Assembly: GCA_036023115.1 (NCBI GenBank) | Contig: JAYKKT010000089.1 | Span: forward strand, 16,734,501 to 16,798,500 | Direction of reading: 5' to 3' | Length of the DNA: 64,000 bases | Origin: Brasenia schreberi | Lineage: Eukaryota; Streptophyta; Magnoliopsida; Nymphaeales; Cabombaceae | Shown: positions 1-11,239 of the stretch, piece after piece | Layout of the letters: each line of letters begins with the position of its first letter | Position numbering within the stretch: the stretch's first letter is position 1 | The notes under the pieces: generated by a model | What the model was told of the DNA's origin: nothing | The model's input: the letters and a program-made list of their open reading frames with translations, nothing else | Databases searched by the model: none | Program-made: the position numbers and the translations under genes

Positions 1-536
1 GCCCCTTTGATTTTGCAAAACCCTGAATTCGATTTCTAGAATGATGTCTAGACTCGATGCATATGAATGATTTCAAAGTGTAATGCATGATGCTTATGAA
101 CACACTATGGGTTAACTTATTTCTAAAAATCCCCAATTTTCCATAAGTTAAGGATTTTTGCGAAGTTCAGGAAGCTTGGAGGTGTTTATTCCTCCTTGCT
201 TTGGTGATTCTCGAGCTTTTCATTTTTGAAAAAGCTCTAGGCAAAAGGGTAGATAGGACCAGCTTTTTGCACACTTGGTTTCAGGGAGTATATACAATTT
301 TCGAAAGCATTTTTACAATTTTTCAAAAATGGGCTTTGTACATGGCCAAAGGCTTTTGGAAATAAATTTCTTTTTGTAATTTTTCGTTTTTCCAAATGTT
401 TTTGAGATTTTGAGAGTTTTCAACTTTTTTTGTCTTTTTCAAAAGTAGGGATCTTCCATTGAACCTTCAAAGAAAACATTCATGAATCAGACTCTAATCA
501 GATAGGTCTAAGACATGGGTTTCGGTTTTAGAGGTT

Positions 537-1943
537 CTACAAGGCACCCTTGACCCAGATGGTCTTAGGTGGCGGCTCTGGTGGTATGGGTGGGCTGTAG
601 CCCAGTCCATATCGTTCCCTATTGGTTTTAGGTAGGACAGGCTCAAGCCTACCTTGGTTTCGGGTTCCCAGGCCCGCGTAGGGTTTATATCCCATATTCA
701 GAATCATGTTCCAAGACTTTTTGCTTTTCGAAAAGTTTTGGTATAAATCATGGTCTTGGAACATGGAATCGTCCATGTTGGGGATATATACCCTTTTGGA
801 TATCGGGAGTTTGGATTCCGGGGTGATGGAAGACTTGGGCTTCCATACAAACCTGGTTTGGGAGACTTTGCCCTCAAGGAAAGCCAAGCTTGGTTCCTTG
901 AGGAGTTTTGGACATAGCAGGTTTATGGAAAACTTATGGTTCCATACCCTATTTTGGGAAAGATTTACTTCAAGGGGAGCCATGCAAGGTCCCTTGAAGT
1001 TTTTGACTTGGTCCCTAGGTTCAACTCGTGGTGCCCCTAGGGATTGATTTTTTTGTTTCAAAGCCATAGCCTTGGCTCCAGGGCACAGGACTAGGCTCGA
1101 AGAAGTGGGTTTTTCTATGGTAGGGTTATGAGCTCCTAAGATGTCGATGCATGCATTAGGGGTCTCCATGTCTACCATTTTCGAAACTTCTTTTTGTTTT
1201 TGAAATTCCTTTGAATGGTGCGCGATAGTTGGCGCACCTTGAAAATCCTCAAGTTTTGGCACAGTTTGTGGGTTTGTGTGTGCAAAGGGGTTATCCAATG
1301 CATCTGATGACCCTACATGAAGAAGAGAGTCTTGAGAAGGATGGGTTTCAGGCATACCTCTTTGTGGCTTGTCTACCTTTTCAGGGTGAGAGCAAGCCGA
1401 TTTCCCGGGTAACTCTGTTTTGAGCCCCCGGGGTTTAACGAGGCGTTTCCTTTCGAAACCTTCCTGTTTTTCACTCTCGTTCCTTTGTAGGGTGTGGACT
1501 TCATGTCCCACTGTATGTGTGTGCCTAGACTTAGGACTTTTACTTGAAGTTTTCAAAATTTCAAAATTTTGTTTTTCAATTTTTTGGTCTTTTTCCAAAT
1601 TTTCAAGATTTTTTTGGTTTTTTGAAATAGAAAAATCTTTTTTTGGTTTTTCTATGGATTTTGAAAAGCTTGAAGTTGTAGGAGTGGACGACTTATCCCT
1701 TTGCCGGGATTTGTCTCTAATCTCCAATCCTTCGTTGAGTTTGAGATCGGTTTTCAATTCACGATCTGTATGTGCCCTCGAAGAGCTGCTATGTGTTCGA
1801 TGGGCTTTAAGCTCCTTGCTTAAAGCATCCATCTTTTGAAATATTTTTTCAATCTCATCGAGCTCTCTTTGGGCTTTATCTGATTTGAAAACCTCTTTTA
1901 GTTTACTCAACGAAGATTTTTGTAGCTTTCTATCCATTTTCAT
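537..1943 (-). CDS. 468-aa ORF of element C: charged N-terminal region plus C-terminal G-patch-like segment; no gag core
   Basis: This is the longest uninterrupted ORF in the retrotransposon nest. It starts about 95 nt after the primer-binding site, where gag starts in elements A, F and G, but none of the gag core motifs shared by those copies (such as FPLSLKG or RDTKQG) is present. Residues 1-50 are Lys/Glu-rich and could form a coiled coil; residues 50-200 are Ser/Lys-rich and low in complexity. The end (about residues 390-468) matches the tail of the protease/G-patch segment of A and G: SWNMILNMGYKPYAGLG, then a Pro-rich IPPEPPP and WVKGAL stop. NMGY..YxxLG..NQGxLEP is a G-patch-like motif. 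It looks like an internal deletion that fused the start of the coding region to the G-patch segment. Function unknown; RNA or protein binding by the G-patch is an inference. Confidence 0.7.
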   Translation of the reverse strand: MKMDRKLQKSSLSKLKEVFKSDKAQRELDEIEKIFQKMDALSKELKAHRTHSSSSRAHTDRELKTDLKLNEGLEIRDKSRQRDKSSTPTTSSFSKSIEKPKKDFSISKNQKNLENLEKDQKIEKQNFEILKTSSKSPKSRHTHTVGHEVHTLQRNESEKQEGFERKRLVKPRGLKTELPGKSACSHPEKVDKPQRGMPETHPSQDSLLHVGSSDALDNPFAHTNPQTVPKLEDFQGAPTIAHHSKEFQKQKEVSKMVDMETPNACIDILGAHNPTIEKPTSSSLVLCPGAKAMALKQKNQSLGAPRVEPRDQVKNFKGPCMAPLEVNLSQNRVWNHKFSINLLCPKLLKEPSLAFLEGKVSQTRFVWKPKSSITPESKLPISKRVYIPNMDDSMFQDHDLYQNFSKSKKSWNMILNMGYKPYAGLGTRNQGRLEPVLPKTNRERYGLGYSPPIPPEPPPKTIWVKGAL

Positions 1944-2037
1944 GCAATTTTCCTAAGTATGCACGATTTTTGAAAAACACTCTTTTTTTCGAAAATTTGA
2001 GTATAACTCGTTTGTTTGAAGTCTGCTTAAGTCCCGG

Positions 2038-2055
2038 GTCCCACCGGGCGTGCCA
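2038..2055 (-). other. Primer-binding site of element C
   Basis: On the minus strand the sequence just inside the LTR end reads TGGCACGCCCGGTGGGAC. The same 18-mer stands next to the LTRs of A (19,796-19,813) and G (32,661-32,678), and a diverged form in F (27,417-27,434). It should pair with the 3' end of a host tRNA; I did not assign which one. Confidence 0.8.
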
Positions 2056-3479
2056 AATTGTAGACAACGAAAATTTTCACTTATGGGTTCTTAGGCCTGA
2101 AGTGAACCTTTTCGCAATCTACTTCGCTTTATGGGCGTGCCAGCTAGTTTACTTTAACTAGCAAAGTATGTTTTGAAAATAATCTGACTTTTGAAAGGCG
2201 ATTGTAGGCAAGCGGGATTTTTACGTCGCAGACCTTCTTGCACCGATGCGCAAGGGTCAGTCTGTACGCTTAGAGACTTCGTTTTGAAACAAGTTTAACT
2301 CAAAATATATTTTGAATGAAGAAGTGTTTTAAAACCTTTTGAAAACCATGCATTTGGGCGATTTTGACTTTGTAAGGGTTGGACGACCCTAAGTCTTTCA
2401 AATTTTAATCTACTTAGGCACGATGGGCGTGCATCGAAATAGCCTAAGTCTTGCACGATTTGATTCGGGTTTGTACGATTTTCAGATTTTAGATCACGTG
2501 GATTTGCACGTGCCTAAGTCTTTCTTTTTATCCCTTTATGGGCCACCTAGGTGTGTGTTATGAACACTCCACTACATGGGGCGAATTTGAGCGGGAGTAC
2601 GGGGCTTGCTTCGATGCAATATGCGTCCTACCTCGTGGTATGGCGTAGATGCAATGCAAACTCACGCTACTCCAAAGGGAAAACCCGAAATTAAAAGACA
2701 ATGCCGAAGGGAAATTGCCGAAGGGAAATGACTTGTAAAATAAATAGCGGAAGGAGAAATACGGCTATATCTTAAGAGCGGAAAGGCTCAATTGTGTAAG
2801 TGTGTGTCGTGTATATATTGAAAGACAACGCACACGACTTGAACCTTAAAACCCGAATCTTAAAGACGTAGCCGAAAGAAATACTTTATATAGAGTATAT
2901 GTAGGGGCCCTTACTTGGGTCTTGTAAATAAGAGCGAAGGCTCAATGTGTGTGCGTGCTTGAATTGAAAGACTTACACACACGACATAAATGAAACCCAA
3001 ATATAACCGCAATAAGGCCTTTACTAAGGTCTTGGGAGTAAGAGCGAAGGCTCAATGTGTGTGCGTGTGGAAAATGGAACGACAACACACACGACTTAAT
3101 TAAAAACCCCCTTGACTTAAAATATATAAATATAACTATATATTAAGGGCTGGTTAGGCCCGTGTGTGTGCAAAAAGTGTACGACTAAGAGCGGAAAGGC
3201 TCAAGTGCACATGTGTGTGTGGGTGTGTCAAAGCCACGTTATTACAATCGGGGGGAGACGAAGCTCCTTTACTACAACCCCGTATCAAAATTTAATAAAA
3301 CACCAAATGTAAGGACTTACAACTTACCTAGCCCGCTATGTGGGGTGTGTCTAGGACGCGTACGCCTTGCGTGTGGAGCCCGGATCACATGGAAGTGGAA
3401 CCGGCTAGCTTGGAGGTGTTTGAGAACCTTTGAGGACTTGGGAGAGGTGTTTGAGTAGGCTTGGTATGGGCCTGGTTTT

Positions 3480-3671
3480 GGATGACTCGAGTTGGATTCT
3501 AGGGGTGCTTGGGGCAACTCGGGCTGTCTTGGTGCAGCCCGGGGTTTTACCCTGCAAGGGAGTGCCTTAGGATGACTCGAGTTGGATTCTAGGGGTGCTT
3601 GGGGCAACTCGGGCTGTCTTGGTGCAGCCCGGGGTTTTACCTTGCAAGGGAGTGCCTTAGGATGACTCGAG
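3480..3671. repeat. 90-bp tandem duplication in LTR C
   Basis: A 90-bp unit starting GGATGACTCGAG occupies 3480-3569 and 3570-3659, followed by the first 12 bases of a third copy. The two full units differ at very few positions (CCCTGCAAGG against CCTTGCAAGG), so the duplication is recent. Confidence 0.85.
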
Positions 3672-3818
3672 CCAAGGTGGTTCGAGTTAGGTTTTTAGGG
3701 GAAACCCTAACTAGGTTAGGTTCAGTCAGTCAAGGCCAAGGCAGGCCGGCCAGGGCTGAGCTAGGGCTCGGCCTGGCTGGGTGGAGTCATGGCTAGAGGT
3801 AGGTGGGTTCAAGGAAAC

Positions 3819-4180
3819 GGCCTGCCTTGTGGCAGGCCGGGGCTTTAGTGATGTGGGTGATACACGGCCTGCACCAGCAGGCCGTGGGCTTGGGGGTGAA
3901 GGAAGGGACACGGCCTGCACTAGCAGGCCGTGGGGTTTTTAAGGAGATGTGGCCTGCCGAGTGGCAGGCCCTGCCCTTGGTAAAGGAGGGGAAGCCCGGC
4001 CTGCACTAGCAGGCCGTGGGCTGGTAGGGAGAGGGCCTGCCGAGTGGCAGGCCTTTGCGGGTTTTTGGTAAGAAGTGACCTGCCGAGTGGCAGGCCCTGG
4101 CTGGGTTTAGATGAGGCACGGCCTGCACCAGCAGGCCGTGGGTTTATTAAAGGGAATGGCCTGCCAAGGAGCAGGCCATT
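3819..4180. repeat. Array of nine GC-rich hairpins in LTR C
   Basis: Nine copies of a short inverted repeat, GGCCTGC - about 5 nt - GCAGGCC, at about 3819, 3864, 3909, 3949, 3996, 4032, 4076, 4118 and 4157. They are spaced 36-47 bp apart. Loops alternate among types such as ACCA, ACTA, CGAGTG and CTTGTG. The spacers between hairpins differ, so this is not a simple tandem repeat of one long unit. The array is absent from the equivalent part of LTR B (6,537-7,110). Confidence 0.85.
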
Positions 4181-4833
4181 GGGTTTGGTTTGGGGCAAGG
4201 GATGGTGGCGAAGTGGGTTTCGGTTAAAGGCAGGTTAGGGGCGGCGGTTTGTAGGGGGTGGTAGGCTAGTCGGGGTAGGTGAGTTGCAGGTGGAGTTGGG
4301 TGGTTAAGGGCAGGTGGTGGTAGGCTTAGGTAGTGCAGGTCAGGGTGGGTTTTGGTTGGGGCGGTGATAGGTAGGTTCGGCCAGGCTGCGGCCGGTGGTG
4401 GGGGCGGCGACTAAGGGATGTTGGATGGTGGCGAGGTGGGGTTCGGCCAGCTAGGGCAGGTCGGTTGGGACAGGATTTTTGTGAAGTTCGGCCAGCACTT
4501 GGCCGGACTTACTTGGGGTGGTTTAGGGTCAGTTAGGTGTAGGTGGGTTCATATGGGTTAGGTTTAGAAGGGTAAGGAGAAGGGGTAGGTTTAGTTTGAG
4601 GCTTACCTTAGGTGCAGCCCACTAGGTCCAGCCACCTCCAATCGGTCCAGCCCACTTCCACGCCCGCGGTCCACCTCTTGGTGCAGCTAAGCTCGAGTTG
4701 GTGCAGCCCCCTTGATCTAGCCTTGGCCAACATGGCTCAAGCCCACTTCACTCATGAGCCCACATGGCTAGGTTTATCACTCCCTCTCTCTCCTCCCAAG
4801 TATTTGCATGAACCCTTTACATGGACCCCCTCA

Positions 4834-4848
4834 CCTCTATTTATAGAG
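4834..4848 (-). promoter_or_regulatory. Putative LTR core promoter (TATA box) of element C
   Basis: On the minus strand this reads CTCTATAAATAGAGG, a textbook plant TATA box, roughly 660 bp from the LTR start. LTR B has the same sequence at 7315-7329. In A, D, F and H the matching position reads CATAAATGGAGG, a weaker form. Confidence 0.55.
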
Positions 4849-5505
4849 ATTTGAGGTGGGTCTTGGATTTGGGTTTGGGTTTGGGGTTTGGATCCATACC
4901 CAAATCCAAACACTATTTGGATCTGGATATTGGATCTCGGATATTTTGAGATCTGTATCCGATCCAAACCCAATATTTTTATGGATACGGATCTGAATAT
5001 TTTGATCCAGATCCGATCCAATCCAAACACTATTTGGATCCAATCCAAATCCAAACACTATTTGGATCGACCCAAACACTATTTGGATTGGCCCAAATCC
5101 AAACACTATTCATTACATGGATTTGGATCTGGATATATATGGTCCAGATCCAAATCAAAATTTCTTCGGACAGTCCTTCTTGGCTTCTCGAGGCGAACGA
5201 TCTGTGCGGGCACTGGCTTCATCAGCGCTCCGTCTGGTGCTGGGTTTTCCCCAACTTTGTCGTCCGGACTTCGTCTCGCCGTTCTGGACTCCGTTGAGCT
5301 TTTCATCAAATGGGCTCTGCTTTCTTTTGTTTTTTTCTCAGGGAGTGGCTTCTGAAGCTCTGGGCTTGAATCCTCTTCGGGCCTAGGGTCTTCTTTTGCC
5401 TTCTGTACCTGTTTTCACATTTCAAAACAGGTCGTCGTTTTGGCTCAAACGAGCTTTTTGGTGTTTTGAGAGTTTTTGAAATATAGAAGATTTAGGGTGT
5501 TTACA

Positions 5506-7715
5506 GTCACAAACCTTCTTGCACAGATGCGGAAGGGTCAGTCTGTACGCTTTTAAAATCGAGTTTTTGAGTATAAGAACCTACGAAAGTGGTTTGAGGT
5601 GTTTGATTCGGGTTGTTTGGTATGACTTTCAGATTTTATTTCACATGGATTTGCACGTGCCTAAGTCTTCCTTTTTATCCCTTTTGGGCCAACTAGGCGT
5701 GTGTTATGAACACTCCACTAAAATGTGGCGACTTTAAGCGGGAGTATGGGGGTTTGCTTTGATGCAATATGCGTCCTAACTCATGGTATGGCGTATATGC
5801 AATGCAAACTCACGCAACTCCAAAGGGAAAACCCGAATTTAAAAGACAGTGTCGAAGGGAAATGACTTGTAATGGAAATTGCCGAAGGGAAATGACTTGT
5901 AAATGTAAATTGCCGAAGGGAAATTGCAAAAGAGAAATATGGCTATATCTTAAGAGCGGAAAGGCTCAATTGTGCAAGTGTGTGTCGTGTATATATGGAA
6001 AGACTATGCACACAGTTGAACCTTAAAACCCAAATCTTAAAGACATAGCCGAAGGGAAATACTTATATAATATATATGGGCCCTTACTTGGGTCTTGGGA
6101 GTAAGAGCGAAAGCTCAATGTGTGTGAGTGTAGAATTGGAAAGACAACACACACGACTTGAAATGAAACCGAAATATAAATTGCAGTATGGCCTTAACTA
6201 AGGTCTTGGGAGTAAGAGCGAAAGCTCAATGTGTGTGAGTGTAGAATTGAAGTACTACGCACACGACATAAATGAAACCCAAATATAACTGCAATAGGCC
6301 TTGACTAAGGTCTTGGGAGTAAGAGCAAAAGCTCAATGTGTGTGCTGGTTAGGCCCGTGTGTGTATGCAAAAGTGTGCAACTAAGAGCGAAAAAGCTCAA
6401 GTGCACGTGTGTGTGGGTGTGTCAAAACACGTTATTACAATCGGGGCGAGACGAAGCTCCTTTACTACAACCCCATATCAAAATTTAATTGAATATAAAG
6501 CAAGTTAATATAATAGACAAAGTTTAGATACTTACAAATAGCTGGTCCATGTTCAACTTGCTTGCGCGTGGGCTCACGGTTCACCTTGGGCAGCCAAGGG
6601 GGGTTATCCTAAGTGGCTTTGAGGGAGGTTCTGTGAGGCGCAGTTAGGGTCTTAGGGGAACTAAGGTTCGGCCAAGACGGGGGCTGTGTAGGGTCTGTCC
6701 TAGGGTGCAGGTCACGGCCAGGGTGCAGGTCAAGTCGGCAGGGAGGTGGTCAGGTCGGCAAGAAGGCGTCAGGCGCCTGGTGCAGCAGACGGGTCACGCA
6801 GGCGGGCTGCAGCGGCACGGGGCGCGTTGTGGCGCGGCAGGCAGTAGAGGGGCGCAGCAACATCATGTGAGGCGCGCGGCAGGACTCAGGGGGGCGCGGC
6901 AGTGTCAAGGTTGCGCGACAAGACGCAGGGCGCGCGGTAGGAGCCCGGGGGTTTCGGTTCATGGTTTGCGGGATATTTTGAGGCAGTTGGGGTTAGGTTA
7001 GGTCTAGTTAGGGTTCAGTTAGGGTTAGGTTGGTTCAGTTGGGGTTAGGTTCAGTTGGGGGTTAGGTAGGTTCGAACCTAGGCTAGGTTGGGGGTTAGGT
7101 TTACCTCTTGGAGCCGGTCCTTCATAGCTTGAGCCCACGTCTCCATGGTTGCAGCCTCTTGGTCCAGCCCACCTTGGTTGCAACCCCTTGGTCTAGACCC
7201 ATATAGCCCACATGGCTTGAACCCACCTCACCCAATGAGCCCACATGGCTAGGTCTATCACTCCCTCTCTCTCCTCCCAAATATTTGCATGAACCCTTTA
7301 CATGGACCCCCTCACCTCTATTTATAGAGATTTGAGGTGGGTCTTGGATTTGGGTTTGGGTTTGGGTTTGGATCCAGACCCAAATCCAAACACCATTTTG
7401 ATCTGGACATTGGATCTCAGATATTTTGAGATCCGTATCCGATCCAAACCCAATATTTTTATGGATACGGATCTGGATATTTTGGTCCAGATCCGATCCA
7501 ATCCAAACACTATTTGGATCCAATCCAAATCCAAATACTATTTGGATCGACCCAAACACTATTTGGATTGGCCCAAATCCAAACACTATTCATTACATGG
7601 ATTTAGATCTAGATATTTATGGTCCAGATCCAAATCAAAATTTCTTCGGACAGTCCTTCTTGGCTTCTCGAGGTGAACGGTCTGTGCTGGCACTAGTTTC
7701 ATCAGCGCTCCTTCT
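5506..7715 (-). mobile_element. LTR B, left portion (interrupted by C and by solo LTR D)
   Basis: This is a C-type LTR that lacks its last 165 bp or so because element C inserted at 5505/5506. Blocks follow LTR C: right-end GTGTGTG repeats (5,900-6,430), a GC-rich variable block of different sequence (6,537-7,110), TATA box (7,315-7,329) and ATCCAAA tract (7,345-7,640). It stops at CTTCT, where solo LTR D begins, and resumes at 10,948. Whether B is a solo LTR or the 5' LTR of a full element cannot be seen. Confidence 0.8.
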
Positions 7716-10700
7716 TGTAAACACCCTGAAATCCCATGAATTTCTCAAATCAACCTAGTTTTATAAAAGCAGCCCCAAAGGGCCATTTTGAGTCTGGAAA
7801 CCCAGGAGCCTTCCAGGCAACCTTGTACAGATGTTGTAAACTTTTATATGTTTTAAATATGTATAATATGTTTTAAAAACTGTTAAAATATGTTTTGAAA
7901 CCCCATGAAGTAGCTTGGCCTGATACAAGCAGGACCAGAAGAGCCAAAGAGAGCCCGGAACCGTAGCACATGTCGAGCCCGGCACAGCAACTCTCGTATT
8001 GAATCCACCCCCAGGATCTCGAATGTCCAAGACCCTGAAATAATCAAACATCACTTGAAGTCATCTCCCGAAGGTGAAAACAGAAGCGGACGATCATGTT
8101 GGCAAAGACCCAACGCAGACGGAGTACTGATGCTGTCAGACCCCGCACAAACCGTTCATTTCGAACACAGCCTGAAGGAGTTAGAATTCAGTTTGGATCG
8201 GATCTGGACCATATATATCCAGATCTCAATCCAAAACCATGTGTGGATTTGGATTTGGATTTGGATCTAGAGATCCAATCCAATATCCGCATCCATGGCC
8301 ACATCACCTTCTCATAAATGGAGGTGGGGCCCACTTGAAATTCACGTGGGATTATGGGCATGAGAGAGAGTGGGGGAGGATAAGATTTGAGGGTGATTGT
8401 AATTAAGCTTGACTTGTGTGTCAAGTTTGGGGTTAATCATGTGGGTTAGCCTAATTAGCATGGGTTGAAGCTTGTATTAGCTAAAACCTAACCTAGGGCT
8501 GCACTAACATGATGCAATTAAGGTCTATGGGTCATGCAAAGGGAGCTCCCTAACCCAATCCTAATAAAAAAACCCTCTTCCTAGCCTTTTACCCTAATCC
8601 TGTCCTAAACCTAGCCTAATCACCTAACCCACTTCCCTAATCCTGGTCTAATCCCAACCTAATCACCTAACCCACTTCCCTAATCCTCCCCTAAACCTAG
8701 CTTAATTCCCTTAAACCTAACCTAATCCTAGCCTAATCACCTAACCCACCTCAGTAAACCTCACCCCAAAACCAACCCACCTAGCTAAGTCCTAAACCCC
8801 TAAACCACCCCACCTAAACCTATCACACCATCTACCTAAAACCCCTTGTATTAAAATATCTCGCCCCTCCTCAAAACCAGCCCCAACTGCCATCCCCAAG
8901 GCTATAACCCCCCCCCCCCCCCTAGTGGGCGGGTTTTCAAGTCTTCACCACCTTGGCCCAGCCGACCTTGGCCAGCCACCTCTCAGCCGAATCCTCCACC
9001 TTCCTCTACCTGCACCACCACTGCCCCCGGCCAAGCTCCTCCTACACCACCACTTCCATCCGCCAACTCCTTCCCCTTTCGGTTAGTACCCTACACTTAG
9101 CTCCACCTCTTCTTCACTCCCCCTCCACTCTCAACCACCTATACCACCACCACATCACCCCATCACAGCCACCCGCTATCCTCACCCATTCGGCCAAACC
9201 TCAACCATTTCCACCACTCGACACTCTACCTTCGCCTAGTGACACCCGGCCACCCTACTTGGCTCCCTAGGACCTGCCCCTTCCACTCTCCACCAGCCCT
9301 TAGTCCCACCTTCCATAACACCCTAGCTAACTCCCTTCCCATCCATAACATCCCTAGCTACCCTAGCAGCCGGCCACCACAAAAATATCCCTAGTCGGCC
9401 ACCCCAGCCGACTGCATCAAACCCATTCGGTAGCCACCCCATTTACCTTAGGCATCCCCTTAGGCTCCCCTTAGCGCCACCTTTCCTAACACTACACCAT
9501 TCCTTAGTGACCCTCCTTAGTCACCTTAACCCAAAGCATCAAGGCAGCACCTTCCTAGCAGCCGACCATCTTCAAGGCGCCCTTCCCGTGCACCAGAGTC
9601 ACCCGGCCAGCATCTCCCCTTGCCGTTTACCTCCGAGGAGCTCCCTCTTGCAGCCCAAGGCGAAGCCAAGCCTACGCTCAAGCAAGTCACCTCCGGACCA
9701 GCTATAAGTAAGTGCCTAACTCGGTCCTTAGTTGTAGACTTGCTTAAATTAAATTTGATACGGGGTTGTAATAACGGAGCATAGTCTCCCCCCGCTTGTA
9801 ATAACGTGGCTTGGCACACCCACACACACGTGCACTTGAGCCTACCCCGCTCTTAGTTGTGCACGATTTTGAACACACACGGGCCTAATCAGCCCCTAAG
9901 ATATAAATTTATTTATATAGTTTATGTTGCGTAGGGTTTTTTCTTGAGTTGTGTGTGTTGTCTTTCAATTCTCGCACTCACACACATTGAGCCTTCGCTC
10001 TTATTTGTAAGACCCAAGTAAGGGCCGTGTTATATTATTCTTGGGTTTAATTTCATGTTGTGTGCGTAGTACTTCAATTCAAGCACTCACACACATTGAG
10101 CTTTCGCTCTTATTCCCAAGACCTTAGTTAAGGCCATACTGCAATTTATATTTGGGTTTAATTTCATGTTGTGTGCGTAGTACTTCAATTCAAGCACTCA
10201 CACACATTGCAAGTTATAGTTGGGTTTCATTTCATGTCGTGTGTGTAGTACTTCAATTCTCGCACGCACCCACATTGAGCCTTCGGTCTTATTTGCAAGA
10301 CCCGAGTAAGGGCCCATATATACATTATATACGTATTTCCCTTCGGCAATTTCCATTACAAGTTATTTCCCTTCGGCAATTTCCATTACAAGTCATTTCC
10401 CTTTGGTCATTTCCCTTCGGCATTGTCTTTAAATTCGGGTTTTCCCTTTGGAGTAGCGTGAGTTTGCATTGCATATACGCCATACCACGAGTTAGGACGC
10501 ATATTGCATCAAAGCAAACCCCATACTCCCGCTCAAAATCGCCACATCTTAGTGGATTGTTCATAACACACACTTAGGTGGCCCATAAAGGGATAAAAAG
10601 CAAAGACTTAGGCACGTGCAAATCCACATGATCTAAAATCTGAAAATCATACAAACAAGACCCGAATCAAACACCTCGAACCGCTTTCGTAGGTCCTTCT

Positions 10701-10942
10701 ATCCAAAAACTCGATCTTTAAAAGCGTACAGACTGACCCTTGCGCATCGGTGCAAGAAGGTCTGCGACGACAAGAGCTTGCTTTCTCACAGTCGCCACTT
10801 TAGAAGTCAGGTTCTAGAATATATCTTCGCTAGCTTAGGTAAGCTAGCTGGCACGCCCTGTTTATTTAAATAAGACTTAGACACACGAAAAGGTTCGCTC
10901 CAGGCCTAAAAAGCAGGAAAGCGGAGATTTTCTGCATCTACA
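7716..10942 (+). mobile_element. Solo LTR D (3,227 bp) inserted in LTR B
   Basis: Starts TGTAAACACCC, ends GCATCTACA, and has no primer-binding site or coding region on either side. LTR B sequence continues directly on both sides. Flanks are CTTCT (7711-7715) and CGTTT (10943-10947); the uninterrupted homologous site in LTR C reads CGTCT, so each flank differs from it by one base, as expected for an old 5-bp target duplication. Internal parts: TATA-like CATAAATGG (about 8,314), a CCTAAYC-rich tract (8,560-8,880), a poly-C run near 8,911, a C-rich block (8,900-9,700) and GTGTGTG/CACACA repeats (9,800-10,320). It arose by recombination between the two LTRs of a former element. Confidence 0.85.
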
Positions 10943-10947
10943 CGTTT

Positions 10948-11239
10948 GATGCTGGGTTTTCCCCAACTTTGTCGTCCGGACTCCTTCTCGCCGTTCTGGA
11001 CTCCATTTTTCTTGATTTTCACCATTTTTGGCTTTTTCTTCAAACGGGCTCTGCTTTCTTTTGTTTTTTATCAAGGAGTGGCTTCTAAAGCTCTGGGCTT
11101 GGATCCTCTTCGGGCCTAGGGTCTCCTTTCGCCTTCTGTACCTGTTTTCACATTTTAAAACAGGTTGTCGTTTTGGCTCAAACGAGCTTTTCGGTGTTTT
11201 CGAGAGTTTTTGAAATATAGAAGATTTGGGGTGTTCACA
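10948..11239 (-). mobile_element. LTR B, right portion (5' LTR end)
   Basis: Resumes exactly where LTR B stops at 7715 (TGCTGGGTTTTCCCC) and runs to the LTR start TGTGAACACCCC on the minus strand. It is about 90% like the start of LTR C (5,237-5,505) by eye. At 11240 the sequence switches to the middle of an A-type LTR, which shows that B inserted into the 3' LTR of element A. Confidence 0.8.

Larger units (their letters stand above)
1..5505 (-). mobile_element. Ty3/gypsy Tat-like element C (5' part; continues left of window)
   Basis: Read on the minus strand, the element starts at 5505 with TGTAAACACCC, has an LTR ending in TCTACA at 2059, then a primer-binding site, a 468-codon ORF and non-coding sequence to the window edge. 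Bases 301-536 resemble the spacer downstream of the G-patch segment in element A (about 16,740-16,870), with the same T-rich tract and GGGATCTTCC motif on the plus strand. Bases 1-300 are T-rich with no ORF I recognise. The body and 3' LTR would lie left of base 1. C was inserted into LTR B: the base after 5505 falls about 165 bp inside another LTR copy. It is therefore younger than B. Confidence 0.8.
2059..5505 (-). repeat. 5' LTR of element C (3,447 bp)
   Basis: Begins (minus strand) TGTAAACACCC and ends TCTACA, the TG...CA ends of an LTR. Internal blocks in plus order: a conserved right-end block with GTGTGTG..CAC repeats (2,200-3,300), a GC-rich variable block unique to this copy (3,316-4,600), a TATA-like motif, a tract of ATCCAAA/TTTGGAT words (4,860-5,160) and a conserved left-end block. 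It shares its first 260 bases with LTR B but not with A, D, F or H, so B and C form one LTR subfamily. The small ORFs inside (for example at 4,888-5,355) come from the repeated words and are not genes. Confidence 0.85.

Noticed and set aside
3213..3607. Short frames in LTR C (3,213-3,458 plus; 3,317-3,607 minus), including a repeated PQAPLESNSSHPK
   Set aside because: The repeat is the 90-bp DNA duplication; both strands are open by composition.
4888..5355. Reading frames rich in Pro-Asn-Thr-Ile-Trp in the LTRs (also 7,302-7,676 and 4,752-5,106)
   Set aside because: They come from repeated ATCCAAA words in all frames, occur on both strands, and differ in every LTR copy.
8560..8880. CCTAAYC-rich tract (also 24,600-24,870 and 21,960-22,290) as interstitial telomere
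   Set aside because: The telomere-like CCCTAAA form is occasional, units are irregular, and the tract is at the same place in each LTR.
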